NCBI GenBank assembly: GCA_963738025.1
Contig: CAVTWA010000024.1
Location: forward strand, 153,163 to 217,162
DNA length: 64,000 nt
Origin: 20CM-2-55-15 sp963738025
GTDB taxonomy: Bacteria; Acidobacteriota; Terriglobia; 20CM-2-55-15
Direction: 5' to 3'
Below are positions 30,002 through 39,302 of this stretch, in pieces. Position 1 is the stretch's first letter. Every line of letters begins with the position of its first letter. The translations under genes and the position numbers were made by a program. The notes below the pieces were generated by a model that saw nothing but the letters and a program-made list of their open reading frames with translations, was not told where the DNA came from and ran no database searches.

Positions 30002-31801
30002 CCTGAGTTATGCACAGGATGATTAAAAGCGGAGGAGAGTTGGAAAAGAAACCATTTGGTGACCCCACAAAACGGGATTAATAACGAATTTCCTTGAGCG
30101 CGAACTCAGGGGAAATTCAATCCCGGGAGGTCACCCAAATGGTGACAAGCAGAAAAGAGAATAGAAGGAAAAAGCCTACCAGACAAGGATTTCAGGAGAG
30201 CCCTTCGGGGCCCAATAAAATCGACGCTTCCACGCCATACCAGTTCAATGGAAAGAATCTTACCGCCTACGGCGGGTTACTTCCGGTAGCGACGATGTTG
30301 GAGAAGCTGGGATTCCAAGCTCTGGTGGAGGACATCATCACCAGCAATCGTGAGACTCGGGTGATGAGCTTGTACAAGTTCGTGCTCGGTATCGTGCTGG
30401 GGCTCTATGTCGGATTCCCGCGATTGAATCAACTGCGCTTCATCGCCGGCGATCCGATGTTGACGGGGATTCTGAAAGAGCCGCGGCTGCCGCCGCAGTC
30501 GACATTGTGGCGGTTTCTGACATCGCTGCACTTGAATGTGGCCGTGCAGATTTTGTCCATTCAACGAGTGATGCGGCAGCGCGTGTGGCAAGCGGCCAAC
30601 ATCGGGTTGCAGGCCGTAACCTTGGACACCGACACGACCGTGCACACGCTCTACGGGAATCAGATGGGCGCGCGCAAGAGCTACAACCCGAAGAACAAAG
30701 GTAAGAAGAGTTATCAGCCCATGCTGACGTTCATCGCCGAAACACGCGAATACGTGTGGGGCGAATTGCGCAACGGCGATCGTCCGACGGGAAAGCAGAT
30801 TTACGATCATCTGAAGAATGCGATCGCGGCCCTGCCTTCCGGCATCCACCAAGTATCCGCGCGGGCTGATTCGGGATTCTACTGTGCCGAAGCTGTGGAC
30901 GCGTACGAAGAAGGCCATTGTGGATTCGTGATCGTCGCCCGGAAAACCTCCCGACTGGTCGAGCAATTGGAGCAGGCCGAATGGAAGCTTTCGCCGAAAA
31001 CGGACGCCGACGAGCAATGCGAGTTTGTCTATCAGCCTGATGGTTGGAAAAAGTCGTACCGATTTGTGGCTTTACGTTATGCCAATAAGGAGGAAGAGGA
31101 ACCGGCCGATGAGGTTCAGTATCAACTGTTCGAAACGCGTCCTTATAAATACCGCGTCTTTGTAACCAATCTCCGAGACCCCATTCCCTTGGTGGTGTGG
31201 TTCTATAACCAGCGGGCCGGGGCCGAGAACCTGATTAAGGAAGCGAACAACGATGCCGGTCTGGCTGCCCATCCTTCCGGCCGCTTCGACGTGAACCGGA
31301 ATCACTTTCAATTGGCGATGCTGGCATACAACCTAAACGCGTGGCTTATGCTCTTGAACCGCGAGCCGCAATCTGACGTGAACGCGCTGAAGCATACGAC
31401 GCTGGCCACCTCGCGGCTCCGCTTTCTCTTCATCGCCGCCAAAATCTGGCGTCATGCCGGCCGTACCGGCGTCAGCTACAGCGATCACTATGAAGAGAAG
31501 GCCACTTTCCAGCGTTTGATGACGCGATTGCGAAACATCGCTTCGCGACCATCCGGGTTCATTCCCGTCATCGCCGCCGCTCTGCGTTGAGTTCCATCTT
31601 CGGCCGTGCATAGAAATCTATGCACAGACTGCAACTGCAACAGCCGACTCAAGCATTTGGAAACGAATCGAGTCGGACGCTCACTACGGAAGGCTACTTC
31701 ATCGCATACTCAGTGCTGAACTGACTCCATCATCTCGAAGCCTTCAGCGCGAATTTCATCACCTCGCCGGCGAATCAGTACGATTGTGTGCATAACTCAG
31801 G
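30002..31801 (+). mobile_element. complete IS1380-family insertion sequence, 1,800 bp
   Basis: The ends are perfect 15-bp inverted repeats: CCTGAGTTATGCACA at 30,002-30,016 and TGTGCATAACTCAGG at 31,787-31,801. A 5-bp target duplication TAACA flanks them (29,997-30,001 and 31,802-31,806). One transposase gene fills the element. Exact ends, intact transposase and a repairable target gene indicate a recent insertion. Confidence 0.95.
30139..31590 (+). CDS. IS1380-family DDE transposase
   Basis: The ATG at 30,139 (MVTSRKENRRKK) follows GGGAGGTCACCC; an upstream in-frame start at 30,094 lacks such a site. The ~483-residue protein has the family's DDE elements: LDTDTTVHTLYGNQ, then ARADSGFY, and an E in NLIKEANNDAGLAAHPS. 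YNPKNKGKKSYQPML is typical of IS1380 enzymes. It is uninterrupted, so the element may be active. Confidence 0.92.
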   Translation: MVTSRKENRRKKPTRQGFQESPSGPNKIDASTPYQFNGKNLTAYGGLLPVATMLEKLGFQALVEDIITSNRETRVMSLYKFVLGIVLGLYVGFPRLNQLRFIAGDPMLTGILKEPRLPPQSTLWRFLTSLHLNVAVQILSIQRVMRQRVWQAANIGLQAVTLDTDTTVHTLYGNQMGARKSYNPKNKGKKSYQPMLTFIAETREYVWGELRNGDRPTGKQIYDHLKNAIAALPSGIHQVSARADSGFYCAEAVDAYEEGHCGFVIVARKTSRLVEQLEQAEWKLSPKTDADEQCEFVYQPDGWKKSYRFVALRYANKEEEEPADEVQYQLFETRPYKYRVFVTNLRDPIPLVVWFYNQRAGAENLIKEANNDAGLAAHPSGRFDVNRNHFQLAMLAYNLNAWLMLLNREPQSDVNALKHTTLATSRLRFLFIAAKIWRHAGRTGVSYSDHYEEKATFQRLMTRLRNIASRPSGFIPVIAAALR

Positions 31802-32402
31802 TAACATTGTGCCAGTTCCAATCGCGCGCTTTGCCTGTCAGTCCACCACGGAACCACAGAGACGGCCGGATGTTCTGCCAATTGAGCTTGCGCGGTATCC
31901 ACAAGAAAAACCCGCTCAGCACCATTCCGAAAAAGACGAGGTTCGCTGCGTCCGCAATGGACTTGCCGGTCGTGCGATTCTCTGCGGAAGTCCCCAGCCA
32001 TCGATGCCAGTCCTCCATGGTTCGGAAAAATGTCCGCGCGCGCGACTGATTGCGTTCACCTGGCACCGGCGCCTGGCTTTTGGCGAGGACTTCTCCCGTG
32101 TAAGGATTGGCATAGATTGTCCCTGCGCGACCTAGAGAGACTTCGACCGGTTCGGCCGTTCCCGGATGGACAGTGAGCGCGGCAGGCGAGACAGATTGCT
32201 GCTCTTTGACTTTAGAGATCAATGTCTCCAGCTGGAGTCGGGCCGCACCCGCAGGCGGGGTTATATGAATATCCGACCGCTCGAGCCAGGCGTTGATCTG
32301 CTTCTCATATGTCAACGCAACTCCTGTCACACACATGGTCAGAATGATGAGTCCGGCAGAAATCCCGGCCGTTAGATGCATCCAAAACAGGATTTTTCGC
32401 AT

Positions 32403-32699
32403 GCTTGAGCGCCTTTCTTGAGAAAGTGGCTTACCTGGTTTGCATTATTGATCGCGCGAGTCTACTTCATACGGCAAGCAAAGACAAACGCATCGGCGCA
32501 AAGAAACGCGAGTGATTCAGCACCGAATCCTACGAGCGGATCGTCTGGCCGCCCCCTCCGTCATCCCCAGCGATTCACTCAATCGAACCGCTTCGACCTT
32601 GAACTCATCCATGTACTGTCGATTACCTGCCAACTCTCTTCTGCCCATTTCCTTCTCCGTTCATCAGCAAACGTTAACAGTTGTTTGATGTACGTCAAA
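32403..32699. other. gap upstream of the integrase remnant
   Basis: No gene is supported. TGA at about 32,688 closes the integrase frame, and the missing N-terminal part of the integrase is not recognisable here in the other frames. Confidence 0.45.
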
Positions 32700-33453
32700 C
32701 CAGGGCAAGGTCAGTCCAAAATCGGTCCTGAATGTTTATCAATTGTTGCACGCCATGTTCGAAGTCGCAGCGGCGCACGATCTGGTGGAAAGCAATCCCG
32801 TACGTCGGAAGTTGCATCGGCCGCAGCACAGACACAAGAAGATGCCGATTTGGAGTGCTGGAAACGTTCAGAACATTCTCCAGGAAGTGCCAGGGCGCTG
32901 GAAGGTCCTCTTCTGGTGCATTGCGCTGACGGGGGTTCGTGCGGGCGAATTGTTGGCGCTTCAGTGGAGGGACATCGATTGGGATGCAAAAACGATAACT
33001 TTCGGGAAGAGTTTTTGGAGGGGCCGGCTTCAAGATTCGACGAAGACTGGTCAAGAGCACGTCAGGCATATGCCGGGATCTCTCGAGCGTGTCCTGGTGA
33101 AGCATCTTGAAGGTTCCAAAAATATCGGCCCCGATGATTTCGTGTTTTGTAGATCCGATGACGATCCTCGTCCACATGACCCAGATCATTTGAGAAGGGA
33201 AGTGCTCTATTCGGTCCTCGACCGGTGTGGCATCAAGCGCACGCCTCGCGCAGACGGATTCCATGCGTTTCGCCGGGCGGCCAGCAAGTATCTACGAAAG
33301 GTGAGTGGGCTTGAAATGGCCGCCGTGCAGCTCGGGCACAAGCGGATGACAACCACGGATGAGCATTACAACGATCGAGACATGGATGATTTGAAGAAGG
33401 CGGCGGAGTTGATCGAGGGGGCGTTTTGGAAGGATTTTGTCCCCGAAGGTTAG
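32700..33453 (+). pseudogene. tyrosine recombinase (integrase), N-terminally truncated
   Basis: From about 32,700 (VSPKSVLNVYQLL) the frame encodes the end of the core-binding domain and the whole catalytic domain: Arg box TGVRAGELLALQW, HAFRRAASKYL (HxxR), LGHKRMTTTDEHY with the nucleophilic Tyr, to a stop at 33,453. An upstream in-frame TGA removes the SAM-like N-terminal domain. A tRNA 3' fragment lies 94 bp downstream, as expected for an integrase beside its attachment site. Confidence 0.8.
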
Positions 33454-33546
33454 TTTTGCCCCCGATTGTTTTGCCCCCGATTTGTTAAGAGATGATGAAT
33501 TCGGCTTGTAACTCAAATAAAAAAGGCTTATGAGGCCGCCCGAAAT

Positions 33547-33588
33547 TGCGGGGGAAGGATTTGAACCTCCGACCTTTGGGTTATGAGT
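33547..33588 (-). tRNA. tRNA-Met(CAT) 3' fragment, att-like site
   Basis: On the minus strand the anticodon loop CTCATAA is followed by CCCAA, the variable region, a T arm (GGAGG-TTCAAAT-CCTTC, pairs with one G:T) and the acceptor strand CCCCCGCA. The 5' half (acceptor 5' strand, D arm) is absent: upstream sequence shows no match. A tRNA cut at the anticodon loop beside a tyrosine recombinase is the usual product of site-specific integration, so this is probably an attachment-site core rather than a functional tRNA. Confidence 0.7.
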
Positions 33589-33753
33589 AGAACTTAACAA
33601 TTACCCGTGCTGTCTTTTCAACCGTTTAGTATGCCGATGATAGCTGGTTTTTGCCGATATTTGGCGTGTGTTGCCCACCAAACTGTGAGGTGCTCCCCAA
33701 AAATAGGACCAGTGAATAAGGTGTAAAATCGCGGCCTCGGAACGGAGCAGGTA

Positions 33754-34053
33754 ATGAAGACGAGGGCGAAGCAGAGGCGGAGTTTCAGCGCCGAAATGAA
33801 GGCGAGAATCGCGCTGGAAGCGATCAAAGGTCAGAAGACGATTCAGGAAATTGCGTCGCATTACGGAGTGCACCCCAATCAGGTCACAAACTGGAAGCGG
33901 CAAGCGATTGATGGAGTGCCGGCGGTATTTGCCGATCGGCGATCGCAACCCGACACGAGCGAAAGTGCGTTGAGGGCGGAGCTGTACCAGCAGATCGGGC
34001 AATTGCAGGTCGAAGTCGACTGGTTGAAAAAAAAGTCCGGCCTGTCGCGTTAA
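33754..34053 (+). CDS. IS3-family transposase OrfA (helix-turn-helix)
   Basis: The 99-residue protein has FSAEMKARIALEAIKGQKTI and IASHYGVHPNQVTNWK, the HTH of IS3-type OrfA, and a C-terminal leucine-zipper-like stretch. A run of eight A (34,027-34,034) followed by G near its end is a typical -1 frameshift signal to make OrfAB. Confidence 0.9.
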   Translation: MKTRAKQRRSFSAEMKARIALEAIKGQKTIQEIASHYGVHPNQVTNWKRQAIDGVPAVFADRRSQPDTSESALRAELYQQIGQLQVEVDWLKKKSGLSR

Positions 34054-34862
34054 GCCAGAGGCGGGAATGGATTTCCTTAGACAACGAGCTGAGCATTCGG
34101 CAGCAGTGCGGATTGTCTGGCGTCTGGCGGTCGGGACTGTATTACGAAGCCGCACCGGAGACAGCGGAGAATCTGCGATTAATGCGACTGCTAGACGAGC
34201 AGTACACGCGGACACCGTTTTACGGGGTCCGGAAGATGGTCTGGTGGCTAGACGAGCAAGGGTACCTGGTCAATCCAAAGCGGGTGCGGCGGTTGATGCG
34301 TCTGATGGGCTTGGAGGCAATCTATCCCAAACCGCGGCTGTCGCTTCCGGCGCCGGGACACAAGATTTATCCGTATCTCTTGCGGGATCTCACAATCAGC
34401 CGACCGGATCAGGCGTGGTGCAGCGACATCACCTACATTCGATTGCGGGGAGGATTCATCTTTCTGGTGGCAGTGATGGATTGGTTCAGCCGCTATGTGT
34501 TGGCTTGGGAGGTATCGGTCTCACTGGAAACGTCATTCTGTGTTTCAGCGCTGAACTGGGCCTTAGAACGCGGATGCCCGGATATCTTCAACACGGATCA
34601 AGGATCGCAGTTCACGAGCCACGACTTCACGGGCCGGTTGGAGGATCGCGGCATCGACATCAGCATGGATGGACGTGGACGCGTGATGGACAACATTTTC
34701 ATCGAACGTTTGTGGAGGACGGTGAAGTACGAAGAGATCTACCTGAAAGACTACCTGGACGTGCCGGAAGCGATGGCGAATCTGAAAATCTAGTTTGGTT
34801 TTTACAATCACGAGCGCCCTCATCAGGCATTGGGTTATCAAACACCGGCCGCGATCTCGTAG
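34030..34862 (+). pseudogene. IS3-family transposase OrfB with internal stop
   Basis: In the -1 frame after the A-run the protein reads LSIRQQCGLSGVWRSGLYY, then the integrase core: WCSDITYIRLRGG (D), FNTDQGSQFTS (D) and NIFIERLWRTVKYE (E). A TAG at 34,791-34,793 interrupts it after NLKI; the rest (FGFYNHERPHQALGYQTPAA) continues in frame to a stop at 34,862. A single nonsense change therefore truncates an otherwise complete enzyme. Confidence 0.85.
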
Positions 34863-35045
34863 TGTTCAAATTCACGAAACCGCCATCTCGGGAGTCCCTT
34901 CTGACTTTAGCTTCGGTGAGAGGCTTAAATGAACCGGAGTATTCTTACTGCCAGACGTGATGGCGGGATAACCTCAGACGCAGGACGCCATCATCACGTA
35001 AATGGCCGCGATCACATTTTTGTTCCCTGACCATACCGACCGCCG

Positions 35046-35951
35046 TCACGCCGCTTCGCACTCGTTATCATTCAGTCGATCGCGGCTTTGATGCTGGCTT
35101 ATCTTTCCCTGATTCGACGCAGGCGGCAGAATCAGTCGGTTTTCGAGCTCCCCGACACGCGGTTCCGTCCGATAACGGCAACGAGCCCGTACATATCCAT
35201 CGGCTACAACGCGGTTGCGCCTTCGTTCATGCAGTGCCCGCATGTCCGCAATGTGGACCTCCTTGCCGACACCCCGAATCCTCGACATTTCGTCCGTTTC
35301 TCGCGCAGTCCTCGCAATGTACAAGCGGTGAGCGGACACTTTCATAAACCAGAACATCACCAATGAAACCAAACGGGAACGCTTAGACACATCGATGCTG
35401 AAGAAGTCGCTAGCCACGATCTGTTCCCAATGTCTTTGCAGGAACTCTTTCCATGTCGTCTTTTGCACGCGTTCCGGAGCGGGCTCGATGCCATGCCTTT
35501 TCAGAATGTTCCGGACCGTGTTGTGCGCCAAATCGTGCCCGAGGTTGGCCAAGGCTCCCTGTATCCGGCGGTAGCCCCACGAGCGATTCTCTTCGGCCAT
35601 GCGGACAGTCAAAGCAGCAATGTCGGGGCGCGTTGCTGGCCGACCGCGAGGTCGGCGCGGACTGACAGTGTGCTTGCCGGCAATCAAATTTCGGTGCCAC
35701 GTCAACAGAGTTTCCGGCGTTGCAATTGTCGCTAGTTGCTCCAAGGCTTTACGCTCTAACTTTTTCGCTTTGGCCGCCAGTCGTCGTCGTTGGTCATCAT
35801 TGAACATCAGACGCCGGTTGCCGATTTGCTCTCGGAGGACACGATTCTCCTCGACCAGATATGCGATGACCTGCTCCTGATGCCCGCTCATCCATCGAGC
35901 GATGGCAAGCACCACAACTGAAAATGGATCCAACGAAGAGAGGGAGCCCAC
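35046..35951 (-). pseudogene. integrase-core transposase remnant
   Basis: The first ~200 residues match the IS481/IS3-like group: RRLAAKAKKLERKAL, PETLLTWHRNLIA, a helix-turn-helix with WGYRRIQGALANLG, and the first catalytic Asp in IVASDFFSIDV. The rest of the core, with the second Asp and Glu, is missing. It jumps to a different C-terminal text (ENRLILPPASNQGKIS), which suggests an internal deletion with a frame change. Not functional as read. Confidence 0.65.
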
Positions 35952-36022
35952 GGCTGATACTATGCACGCGCCCCACGTGAGATCTCAAGCAATCTCAACG
36001 AGATCGAATTTTTGAACACTAC

Positions 36023-36085
36023 GGGCGGTCTATGACCGCCCTTTCTGACTGGAATCAATGAAAAACGGGCGGTCATAGACCGCCC
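36023..36085. repeat. pair of inverted GGGCGGTC-TAT-GACCGCCC palindromes
   Basis: GGGCGGTCTATGACCGCCC (36,023-36,041) and its reverse complement GGGCGGTCATAGACCGCCC (36,067-36,085) are arranged head to head, like a REP/BIME unit. A related palindrome is at 6,877-6,903. They lie between the transposase remnant and the beta-helix gene. Confidence 0.8.
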
Positions 36086-36128
36086 CTACAGCGCCTGCGT
36101 CGTTTTAGAAGGGTTTTTCAGCAGATTG

Positions 36129-38093
36129 CTAGGGCTGTTCGGTCAGCGCCCGCGGTCCGTAGGTCGGGACCGGCAAGCCGAATTCCAGAGCTCCCAAGTC
36201 CGGCGCAGTCCCCGTGTAGCCATCCGTAATGCCCGGTAAAACCATGCCGGCATCGACGGCCGCTGAGTTGGCGGTAAGGCTGAAATCGTAGTCTTCGGGG
36301 CGATATAGGCGGGTGGGGTCGCCCTTCGCCGGCGGACTGGCCTTCCGAAAGATCGACCAATCGATCATGCGGCTGTGAGAATCCTGTCCGGTTCGCTCCG
36401 AATAGGTCTTGAGCGAGGGGAACGATTGCACGGGCCGCGCGGCCCGTGCGTTGTAGTCGGCTGCTGTGCCAGACGGGGCGGCCCACGCGAACAATGAGGA
36501 ACCGGCCGCCGCGGCAAAAAATCCGTTGAAGTCCGAAGTGGACCACGGCGTGAAAGTTTCGATGGAGAACACTTCCGGCCAGCTTCCTTGCCCCAGGATC
36601 AGATTGTTGCGGAAATGAAGATTGGATGCCGGGCCCATCTGATGGGCTTCCGACAGCAGCGTGTTGTTGTAGATGAGCACGCCCGCGGAATCGGCCGTGA
36701 GTTTCAGGGCGCCGCCCTCCGGGGCGTTATAAACGATATTACGGATAAAGTAGATCGGACCGCCGAGAGCCGGTTGTGTGGACAATGCGCGATGCGCCAT
36801 GTTGAAGCATCGATTTCCGATGACTCGCAAGTTCTGGGCGCCGCCGTCGGCTTCGATGCAGTTATCGTCGACGTTTCGGATATCGTTGCCGATGATGTCG
36901 TTCGAAACGGGCATGACCGGATGGTCCGGCCAGCCATCGGGATCGCCGTAAGTCGCGTGATCGATGCCGTCGTGAAAGTTCTCGACCCGGTTATGCGTGA
37001 TGACATGACCGGAGCCGTAGACCTTCACGGCGTACTCCGAGACCAGCGGTTGAGGGAAGCCGGGCAGGTTCTGCCAGGTGCGCCCAATCCATCCCATCAG
37101 GCGCGTGGGATCATTGCGGCCGATAAAAACGTTGTCGGCGATATAAAAGTCGCGCGCCCCACCCCAGTCGCTGAAGACGCCGCGCCCGACATTTTCCAGC
37201 CTTGAATTTTTCAGGGTAAATCCGATGGCGCCCAGGATGCGCTTGCGGCCGAGGAGGAAGGCGACGTCGGTATTGCGGACCGTAATCCCTTCGAAGTAGT
37301 TGTAGTCTGCAGCCGTGAGGTCGAACAGAACAGCGTTGCCTCCGCCGTCGAAGATGACTTCGCCGTCGCCCGCGGCTTTGATGACGATCGGCTTTTCCGC
37401 CGTGCCGTCTGCAGTGAGATAAAAGGTGCCGTCGAACAGCGTTGAATTCGGTCCCGCATAACGCCGGCGATCTTCACGATAGGTTCCAGCGTGGACCAGG
37501 ATGATATCGCCGGGTTTCACGCGCGGCTGAAACGAGTTGACCCAGTCCGCACCATTCGCGCCCGTGTTATACGCGGCCATCAGGCTATTGAAGTTCGGTT
37601 CCAGTTTCACGCCGGTGTACTCGCGCGGATAAACATGATAGACGGCGCCGCCCATCGCCGGTCTGGGTACGGGTCTCGTACGCGCGGTCAGAATGCGTTC
37701 GACCGGTTGCCCTTCCTTCGGCGCGTCCGGATCTGAAAGCCGAAGCCGGATGTCGTAAGAGGTGTCTGGATCGAGGCCGAAGACGCTGCCTGCAAACATA
37801 TTCGGCGCAACGTAATGGTAGGACGCTCCCTGTTGCACCGCTTCGCCCTGCAGTCGAAGGAGGGGCAGGCCATCACGCCACACCGTCTCACCGGTTCGCC
37901 GCCAGGCAAGAGCAACCGCCGCGTTGCGATTGTCGTCGCCTTCGATGCGCCACTCCACGCCCAACGCGCCAGTTGTCGGCGGTTCCATGATCACCGCACC
38001 AGGTTTCGCCACCATCGTCGTCGGCTGTCCGAACGCCTTGCCAAAGGACAGAAGGACCAGCGCCAGCACTCCGAATTTTCGCATGTTCGACAT
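36129..38093 (-). CDS. secreted right-handed parallel beta-helix protein
   Basis: The start is placed at MSNMRKFG (38,093), with a signal peptide VLALVLLSFGKAFG; the frame stays open upstream to 38,183. About 654 residues. A fibronectin-like N-domain (YDIRLRLSDPDAPKEG) precedes beta-helix coils (GDIILVHAGTYRED, VIFDGGGNAVLFDL, NYFEGITVRNTDVAF, GHVITHNRVENFHDGIDH, NDIIGNDIRNVDDNCIE). It ends with the AVDAG...APDLGALEFG motif typical of such proteins. Pectate-lyase-like or polysaccharide-binding activity is inferred from fold and neighbours. Confidence 0.8.
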   Translation of the reverse strand: MSNMRKFGVLALVLLSFGKAFGQPTTMVAKPGAVIMEPPTTGALGVEWRIEGDDNRNAAVALAWRRTGETVWRDGLPLLRLQGEAVQQGASYHYVAPNMFAGSVFGLDPDTSYDIRLRLSDPDAPKEGQPVERILTARTRPVPRPAMGGAVYHVYPREYTGVKLEPNFNSLMAAYNTGANGADWVNSFQPRVKPGDIILVHAGTYREDRRRYAGPNSTLFDGTFYLTADGTAEKPIVIKAAGDGEVIFDGGGNAVLFDLTAADYNYFEGITVRNTDVAFLLGRKRILGAIGFTLKNSRLENVGRGVFSDWGGARDFYIADNVFIGRNDPTRLMGWIGRTWQNLPGFPQPLVSEYAVKVYGSGHVITHNRVENFHDGIDHATYGDPDGWPDHPVMPVSNDIIGNDIRNVDDNCIEADGGAQNLRVIGNRCFNMAHRALSTQPALGGPIYFIRNIVYNAPEGGALKLTADSAGVLIYNNTLLSEAHQMGPASNLHFRNNLILGQGSWPEVFSIETFTPWSTSDFNGFFAAAAGSSLFAWAAPSGTAADYNARAARPVQSFPSLKTYSERTGQDSHSRMIDWSIFRKASPPAKGDPTRLYRPEDYDFSLTANSAAVDAGMVLPGITDGYTGTAPDLGALEFGLPVPTYGPRALTEQP

Positions 38094-38128
38094 TATGCCT
38101 GATCGTGGCGAGCCCGGTGCGGCCGCCA

Positions 38129-39301
38129 TCACCGAAACAACAACGGCACGAAACCGTGCAGACTTCGGCGCCACGTCTGCCATTCGTGCGCCGTACCAGC
38201 CGACTCGAAGTACACGTGCTTGATGCCGTGCTGATCGAGCTTCTCGTGGAATGTACGCGCTCCTTGCACGTTCTCTTCGGTACCGATACTGATGTAGAGC
38301 ACCTTGACCTGCTTATTGAATGCTTTCGCATCAGCCATGACGCCGTTATAGGCAGTCTGCGGGTCTCCAGTAGCCCCGCCGCTGAATCCGCCGATGTAAG
38401 CGAACTTGTCCAGGTTCGCTGTCCCGATCTGCCAGGCCTGCCCGGCGCCCATCGACAAGCCGGCGATCGCGCGGTTTGCCCGATCCTTCAGCGCGCGGTA
38501 GTTTGTCTCGACCATCGGAATAATTTCGCGGATCAGAATCTCCGCAAATTGCGCGCCAGCAGCGTTGCCACGCCCCGCTCCGGGTCCGCCTGCGGCCGGC
38601 GCCGCGCCGCGGTTCGCGAACAGCGCCGATCCGCCGCCGTTGTCCATGACCACGATCATGGGTTTCGCTTTGCCCTCGGCGATCAGGTTATCGAGGATGA
38701 AATTCGCACGGCCCTGCATCGTCCAGCCGCGCTCGTCTTCGCCCGCGCCGTGTTGCAAGTAGAGAACGGGATAGCGCACGTTTGGACTCGTGTCATAGCC
38801 AGGCGGCGTGTAGACATAGACCTGGCGCCAGGCGTTGGCAATTTTTGAGAAGTATGGCCGCACACGCACTTCGCCGTGCGGAACATTCTTCGCGTCGTAG
38901 AAATCGACGCCCGGCTCCGGAACCTCGATACCACTCGACATCCAGCTGCTGCCAAAGTACGCCTCACTTCCCGGATCTGCTATACGTACGCCGTCGACCA
39001 GAAAGGAATAGTAGTGGAAACCGACAACAAGCGGATCCGAGGTGATGGTCCATACCCCCTTGTCGTCTTTCGTCATCGGATGCCGCCCGCCGAGGTTCAG
39101 TTCAACCTTGCCGGCTTGAGGCGCCGAGAGGCGAAACCGCGCCCGGCGATCGGAATTGATTTGTGGATACTCGGCGCCCGGGACGTTGGAGGTTACCGGT
39201 TTGAAGCCGGCGTCACCGGAGGCCTGACCGAACACGAGCCCGGTCGCAAGAAGAAGCGGGATCGTCAATGCAATCGCTACAGTTTTCAAGCCATCCTCCA
39301 T
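38129..39301 (-). CDS. secreted esterase of the enterochelin-esterase-like (XynZ/Fes) fold
   Basis: A signal peptide is followed by an early-set beta-sandwich (RRARFRLSAPQAGKVELNLG) and an alpha/beta-hydrolase domain. The nucleophile elbow is GLSMG, and the catalytic His sits in GTAHEWQTWRRSL. The likely true start is TTG at 39,289 (LKTVAIALTIPLLL), since GGAGG lies just before it; the ATG at 39,301 would place that site inside the gene. Probably releases acyl or feruloyl groups from plant polysaccharides. Paralogue of the next gene. Confidence 0.82.
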   Translation of the reverse strand: MEDGLKTVAIALTIPLLLATGLVFGQASGDAGFKPVTSNVPGAEYPQINSDRRARFRLSAPQAGKVELNLGGRHPMTKDDKGVWTITSDPLVVGFHYYSFLVDGVRIADPGSEAYFGSSWMSSGIEVPEPGVDFYDAKNVPHGEVRVRPYFSKIANAWRQVYVYTPPGYDTSPNVRYPVLYLQHGAGEDERGWTMQGRANFILDNLIAEGKAKPMIVVMDNGGGSALFANRGAAPAAGGPGAGRGNAAGAQFAEILIREIIPMVETNYRALKDRANRAIAGLSMGAGQAWQIGTANLDKFAYIGGFSGGATGDPQTAYNGVMADAKAFNKQVKVLYISIGTEENVQGARTFHEKLDQHGIKHVYFESAGTAHEWQTWRRSLHGFVPLLFR

Positions 39302-39302
39302 T

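Larger units (their letters stand above)
29317..32402 (-). pseudogene. PepSY-associated membrane protein interrupted by an insertion sequence
   Basis: The gene starts at 32,402 (MRKILFWMHLTAGISAGLII), carries the PepSY periplasmic domain and reads to ...RDWNWHNV at about 31,807. It resumes after the insertion sequence as IGIWCWVPLVLIVGSG, ending ...SLRRLWAWRKRR. Removing the element and one target copy restores WNWHNVIGIW in frame, giving about 425 residues with four membrane helices. A Gly/Pro-rich linker (GPRGGGRGAGP) sits in the second periplasmic loop. The family is thought to pass electrons or aid release of iron from siderophores. Confidence 0.88.
33689..34862 (+). mobile_element. IS3-family element, damaged; ends not resolved
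   Basis: An orfA-orfB pair with a -1 slippery run is preceded by GGTGCTCCCCAAAAATAGG, resembling an IS3 left end. No matching right terminal repeat was found after orfB, so the right end is lost or diverged; boundaries are approximate. Confidence 0.7.

Noticed and set aside
38105..38848. 247-residue plus-strand ORF opposite the esterase
   Set aside because: Antisense shadow; the minus strand encodes a clear hydrolase with catalytic motifs.
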